From Bacteroidota bacterium (lineage in GTDB: Bacteria > Bacteroidota > Bacteroidia > Flavobacteriales > Flavobacteriaceae), in NCBI GenBank assembly GCA_024280815.1, contig JAJRPL010000335.1, positions 1-6,897 on the forward strand: a stretch of 6,897 nt of DNA, read 5' to 3'. Each line of letters opens with the position of its first letter. The stretch's first letter is position 1. Below are positions 4,586 through 6,897 of this stretch, one piece after another. A program made the translations under genes and the position numbers. The notes below the pieces were generated by a model. It did not search any database. It was not told where the DNA came from and saw only the letters and a program-made list of their open reading frames with translations.

Positions 4586-5539
4586 TTGCATTACAAAACT
4601 AAACAATTCTTCTTTTTTCTCATCAAACTATCTATAGTTGTAGGTGCTTTTTATTTTATTTATAATAAAACCATACATAATGAACAGATTAGCTTTCAAG
4701 ACTTTATTAGTAGGCTTGAAGAAACCGTTTTTAGCAATCCTAAATCCATTTTAATTTTATTTCTTTTCACTTTTGCCAACTGGTTTTTTGAAATACTAAA
4801 ATGGAAAAATTTAGTCTCCTCAATAAAAAAAATTACTTTTTTTGATGCCTTTCAGCAAAGTTTAGGTTCACTAACCGCATCTTTATTTACACCCAATCGT
4901 ATTGGTGAATACGGAGCAAAAGCAATCTATTACAAAAAAGGAAATCGTAAAAAAATAATGCTCCTCAATTTATTGGGTAATAGTTCTCAAATGGCAGTAA
5001 CTGTCCTCTTTGGTTGTATTGGTCTGGTCTATTTTTTTAGTCATTTTGAAGTTGACCTTGAAATTTATCGCCTTAGAAAAGCCGCTTATATTTTAGCAAT
5101 TCTTCTTGTAACTATTCTAACAGGAAGTCTGGGCAGATTTAAAAAAATAAGAGGCTTCTATATTGATAAAATTATTGATTTTATTAAAAATATGACTTTG
5201 AAAATCCATCTTAAAAACGGATTTTTATCCATATTCAGATACCTGATATTTTCACATCAACTTTATTTTTTACTCATTATATTTGGTATTGAAACTGATT
5301 ATATTACTGCAATGTCATTGATTACATCAATGTATTTATTAGCTTCTTTAGTACCCAGTTTGGCGTTTTTAGATTGGTTAATTAAAGGTTCTGTAGCTAT
5401 TTGGGTATTTAGTTTTATTTCTGCAAATGAATTAGTTATTTTTACTATTACCTTAATAACGTGGTTGTTAAATTTTGGTTTACCAGCCATGATAGGTAGT
5501 TATTTTGTGTTGAATTTTAATTTTTCAAAACAACAATGA
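4586..5539 (+). CDS. YbhN/AglD-like flippase-domain membrane protein
   Basis: The 317-residue protein is mostly membrane helices: about 8-26, 53-71, two around 124-150, 166-182, 216-236, 240-260, 265-281 and 284-310. Between helices is the family signature SLTASLFTPNRIGEYGAKA (95-112), the S..TP.R.GE motif of the lysylphosphatidylglycerol-synthase membrane region (UPF0104/YbhN). It has no aminoacyl-transferring catalytic domain, so it is not MprF but the membrane part alone, a group thought to move lipids or lipid-linked sugars across the inner membrane. The frame holds no ATG until residue 125; TTG at 4586 is the only conventional start after the in-frame TAA at 4553 and keeps the complete first helix. 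It overlaps the GT2 gene by 4 nt (ATGA), which suggests the two proteins work on one product. Family good, cargo unknown. Confidence 0.85.
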   Translation: MHYKTKQFFFFLIKLSIVVGAFYFIYNKTIHNEQISFQDFISRLEETVFSNPKSILILFLFTFANWFFEILKWKNLVSSIKKITFFDAFQQSLGSLTASLFTPNRIGEYGAKAIYYKKGNRKKIMLLNLLGNSSQMAVTVLFGCIGLVYFFSHFEVDLEIYRLRKAAYILAILLVTILTGSLGRFKKIRGFYIDKIIDFIKNMTLKIHLKNGFLSIFRYLIFSHQLYFLLIIFGIETDYITAMSLITSMYLLASLVPSLAFLDWLIKGSVAIWVFSFISANELVIFTITLITWLLNFGLPAMIGSYFVLNFNFSKQQ

Positions 5540-6648
5540 TTCTCGCAATTACCATCATAACATTACTCTATAGTTCTATCATCATCCTATTTATTATGGG
5601 TTATGAAAAAGTTAGCACATTTAATCATTATACAAAAACCCCTGTAATAAAATTCTCTATTCTAATTCCTTTTCGGAATGAAGAAGAAAACTTACCTAAA
5701 TTGTTAAATAGTTTAGGGCAATTAAAGTACCCTAAAGATAGCTTTGAACTAATTTTTATAGACGATGGTTCTACTGATGATTCGGTTAAAATTATTAAAA
5801 AACATCCAACTCATAGTACTATTATTAAAAACAAAAGAATTTCAAATTCTCCTAAAAAGGATGCTATAAAAACGGCCATCAACCAAGCCAAATTCGATTG
5901 GATTATCACTACGGACGCTGATTGTATTGTACCTGAAAATTGGCTGTTAACATTTGATGCTTTTATACAAAAGCAGCCTTCAAAATTAATTGCTGCTCCT
6001 GTAAAATACACTGCAACTAATTCATTTTTAGAACAGTTTCAAGTTTTTGATTTTTTGAGTTTACAAGCAGTTACTGTGGGCGGTTTTGGAATTCAAAAAC
6101 CTTTTTTATGCAACGGTGCCAACTTATGTTATTCAAAAAAGGTCTTTTTTGAGGTTAACGGATTTGAAGGCAATGAAGGCATTGCTAGTGGAGATGATAT
6201 TTTTTTATTAGAAAAAATAGCTGAGAAATATCCTAAACAAGTTCATTATTTAAAATCAGTCGATGCTTTGATAAGTACTATGCCTCAACAAACATTCAAA
6301 GGCTTATTGGCTCAACGGATTCGTTGGGCTGCAAAAACCTCATCCTACAGAAACAACTTTGCAAAATTTGTAGGAATTATTGTTTTTTTAATGAATACTC
6401 TGATAGTTATCCTAACTTTTTGGGCTATTTTCAATCCCTATTTATGGCTACTCTTGCTTATCACATTAATTGTAAAGCTGACTTTAGATGGTTTTCTCAT
6501 CAAAAAACATTATTCATTTTTAAAACATAAATTCAATATTCTTAACTTTTTTAAAAGCAGTTTATGTTATCCTTTTTTCAGTATTTTTATGGCTCTATCC
6601 TCTTTTAAGAGCAGTTACAATTGGAAAGGAAGGCAATTTAAAAAATAA
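5536..6648 (+). CDS. Membrane-anchored family 2 glycosyltransferase
   Basis: The 370-residue protein has an N-terminal membrane anchor (about 2-22), a cytosolic GT-A catalytic domain (about 38-270) and two or three C-terminal membrane helices (about 278-298, 301-318, 343-358). Catalytic landmarks of processive-type GT2 enzymes are present: SILIPFRNEEENL (41-53), the nucleotide-binding DDGSTDD (76-82), the metal-binding TDADC (126-130), the acceptor-side GDD (219-221) and QRIRW (260-264), equivalent to QxxRW. GT2 enzymes move a sugar from a nucleotide sugar to an acceptor; with the membrane helices the acceptor is probably a lipid or envelope polymer, but donor and acceptor cannot be read from sequence. 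Its ATG overlaps the flippase stop (ATGA), implying translational coupling, and the BI-1 gene begins 3 nt after its stop. Confidence 0.92.
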   Translation: MILAITIITLLYSSIIILFIMGYEKVSTFNHYTKTPVIKFSILIPFRNEEENLPKLLNSLGQLKYPKDSFELIFIDDGSTDDSVKIIKKHPTHSTIIKNKRISNSPKKDAIKTAINQAKFDWIITTDADCIVPENWLLTFDAFIQKQPSKLIAAPVKYTATNSFLEQFQVFDFLSLQAVTVGGFGIQKPFLCNGANLCYSKKVFFEVNGFEGNEGIASGDDIFLLEKIAEKYPKQVHYLKSVDALISTMPQQTFKGLLAQRIRWAAKTSSYRNNFAKFVGIIVFLMNTLIVILTFWAIFNPYLWLLLLITLIVKLTLDGFLIKKHYSFLKHKFNILNFFKSSLCYPFFSIFMALSSFKSSYNWKGRQFKK

Positions 6649-6651
6649 CGT

Positions 6652-6897
6652 ATGGCATTGTTAAATTACAAAACTTCAAATCCCGCTTTTAGCCGATATG
6701 TCTGGAAAAAACAAGGTTCTTCAAAAGCTAAAATGACCTTAAATGGGTTGTTTTTAAAATCGATGTTTGCTATTTTTTTGGTAGGATTGACTACTTGGTA
6801 TGTATGGGATTTGGTTTATCAAGGTGTTGATGTAAAATGGTACACTTCGGGCGGATTACTAGCCGCCATTTTCTTTAGTGTTTTGACTTCATTTAAA
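6652..6897 (+). CDS. Bax inhibitor-1/YccA family membrane protein (5' end only, partial)
   Basis: An ATG 3 nt after the GT2 stop opens a frame that stays open for 82 codons to the window edge. It begins MALLNYKTSNPAF, followed by KAKMTLNGLFLKS (26-38), closely resembling the start of the YccA branch of BI-1 proteins (KTSNPA...MTlqGt). Two hydrophobic segments follow (about 38-56 and 65-80), expected to be the first of roughly seven membrane helices. BI-1 proteins are inner-membrane proteins linked to ion leak and, in YccA, to the FtsH protease; the role in Bacteroidota is not settled. Position suggests cotranscription with the flippase and GT2, but functional linkage is only suggested by this. 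The conserved catalytic/pore region lies outside the window. Confidence 0.82.
   Translation, partial: MALLNYKTSNPAFSRYVWKKQGSSKAKMTLNGLFLKSMFAIFLVGLTTWYVWDLVYQGVDVKWYTSGGLLAAIFFSVLTSFK

Noticed and set aside
5811..6011. Minus-strand open frame opposite the GT2 gene
   Set aside because: It overlaps the conserved catalytic codons of the GT2 and has no independent support.
1..6897. CRISPR array, tRNA, rRNA, transposase or integrase
   Set aside because: No regularly spaced direct repeats, no cloverleaf or CCA-type end, and no DDE, tyrosine or HUH transposase motif in any frame were seen.

Overview
The window looks like a piece of a Bacteroidota chromosome, most likely from the family Flavobacteriaceae. 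The DNA is very AT-rich and the proteins are rich in K, N, I and F. Shine-Dalgarno sequences are weak or absent, and several upstream regions resemble the Bacteroidota -7 box (TAnnTTTG). The protein versions (HemW, RuvC, a divergent cyclase, a YbhN-like flippase and a GT2) match flavobacterial types from memory; no search was run.

Region 1 (1-751, minus strand): the N-terminal end of a DadA-type FAD amino-acid dehydrogenase, preceded by a PhnA-domain zinc-ribbon protein. Region 2 (752-888): a short intergenic stretch holding a compound palindromic repeat (repeat C). Region 3 (889-4512, minus strand): a co-directional run that reads ruvC, HNH endonuclease, hemW, cyclase-family hydrolase, MmcQ/YjbR protein. 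Spacing is tight from hemW onward (24, 13 and 1 nt gaps). Region 4 (4513-4585): a divergent intergenic region whose two flanking genes both appear to start at TTG. Region 5 (4586-6897, plus strand): a flippase-like membrane protein, a membrane-anchored GT2 glycosyltransferase overlapping it by 4 nt, and the start of a Bax-inhibitor-1/YccA protein 3 nt later, all evidently one operon.

Most genes are housekeeping or conserved hypothetical: Holliday-junction resolution (ruvC), haem handling (hemW), small-molecule hydrolysis (cyclase), and an envelope glycolipid-type module. The least ordinary part is the HNH nuclease between ruvC and hemW. It pairs an N-terminal winged-helix-like segment with a C-terminal HNH domain of the stand-alone, McrA-like kind. 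It is bracketed by two inverted copies of a GC-rich palindromic element (hairpin followed by GGTTAGG and a G-run) in an otherwise AT-rich region. One copy encodes the last residues of RuvC and the other the first residues of HemW. This resembles a small nuclease cassette bounded by REP-like elements that have been absorbed into the neighbouring reading frames. The sequence shows the layout directly; mobility and function are inference. No tRNA, rRNA, CRISPR array, transposase or convincing intrinsic terminator was found.
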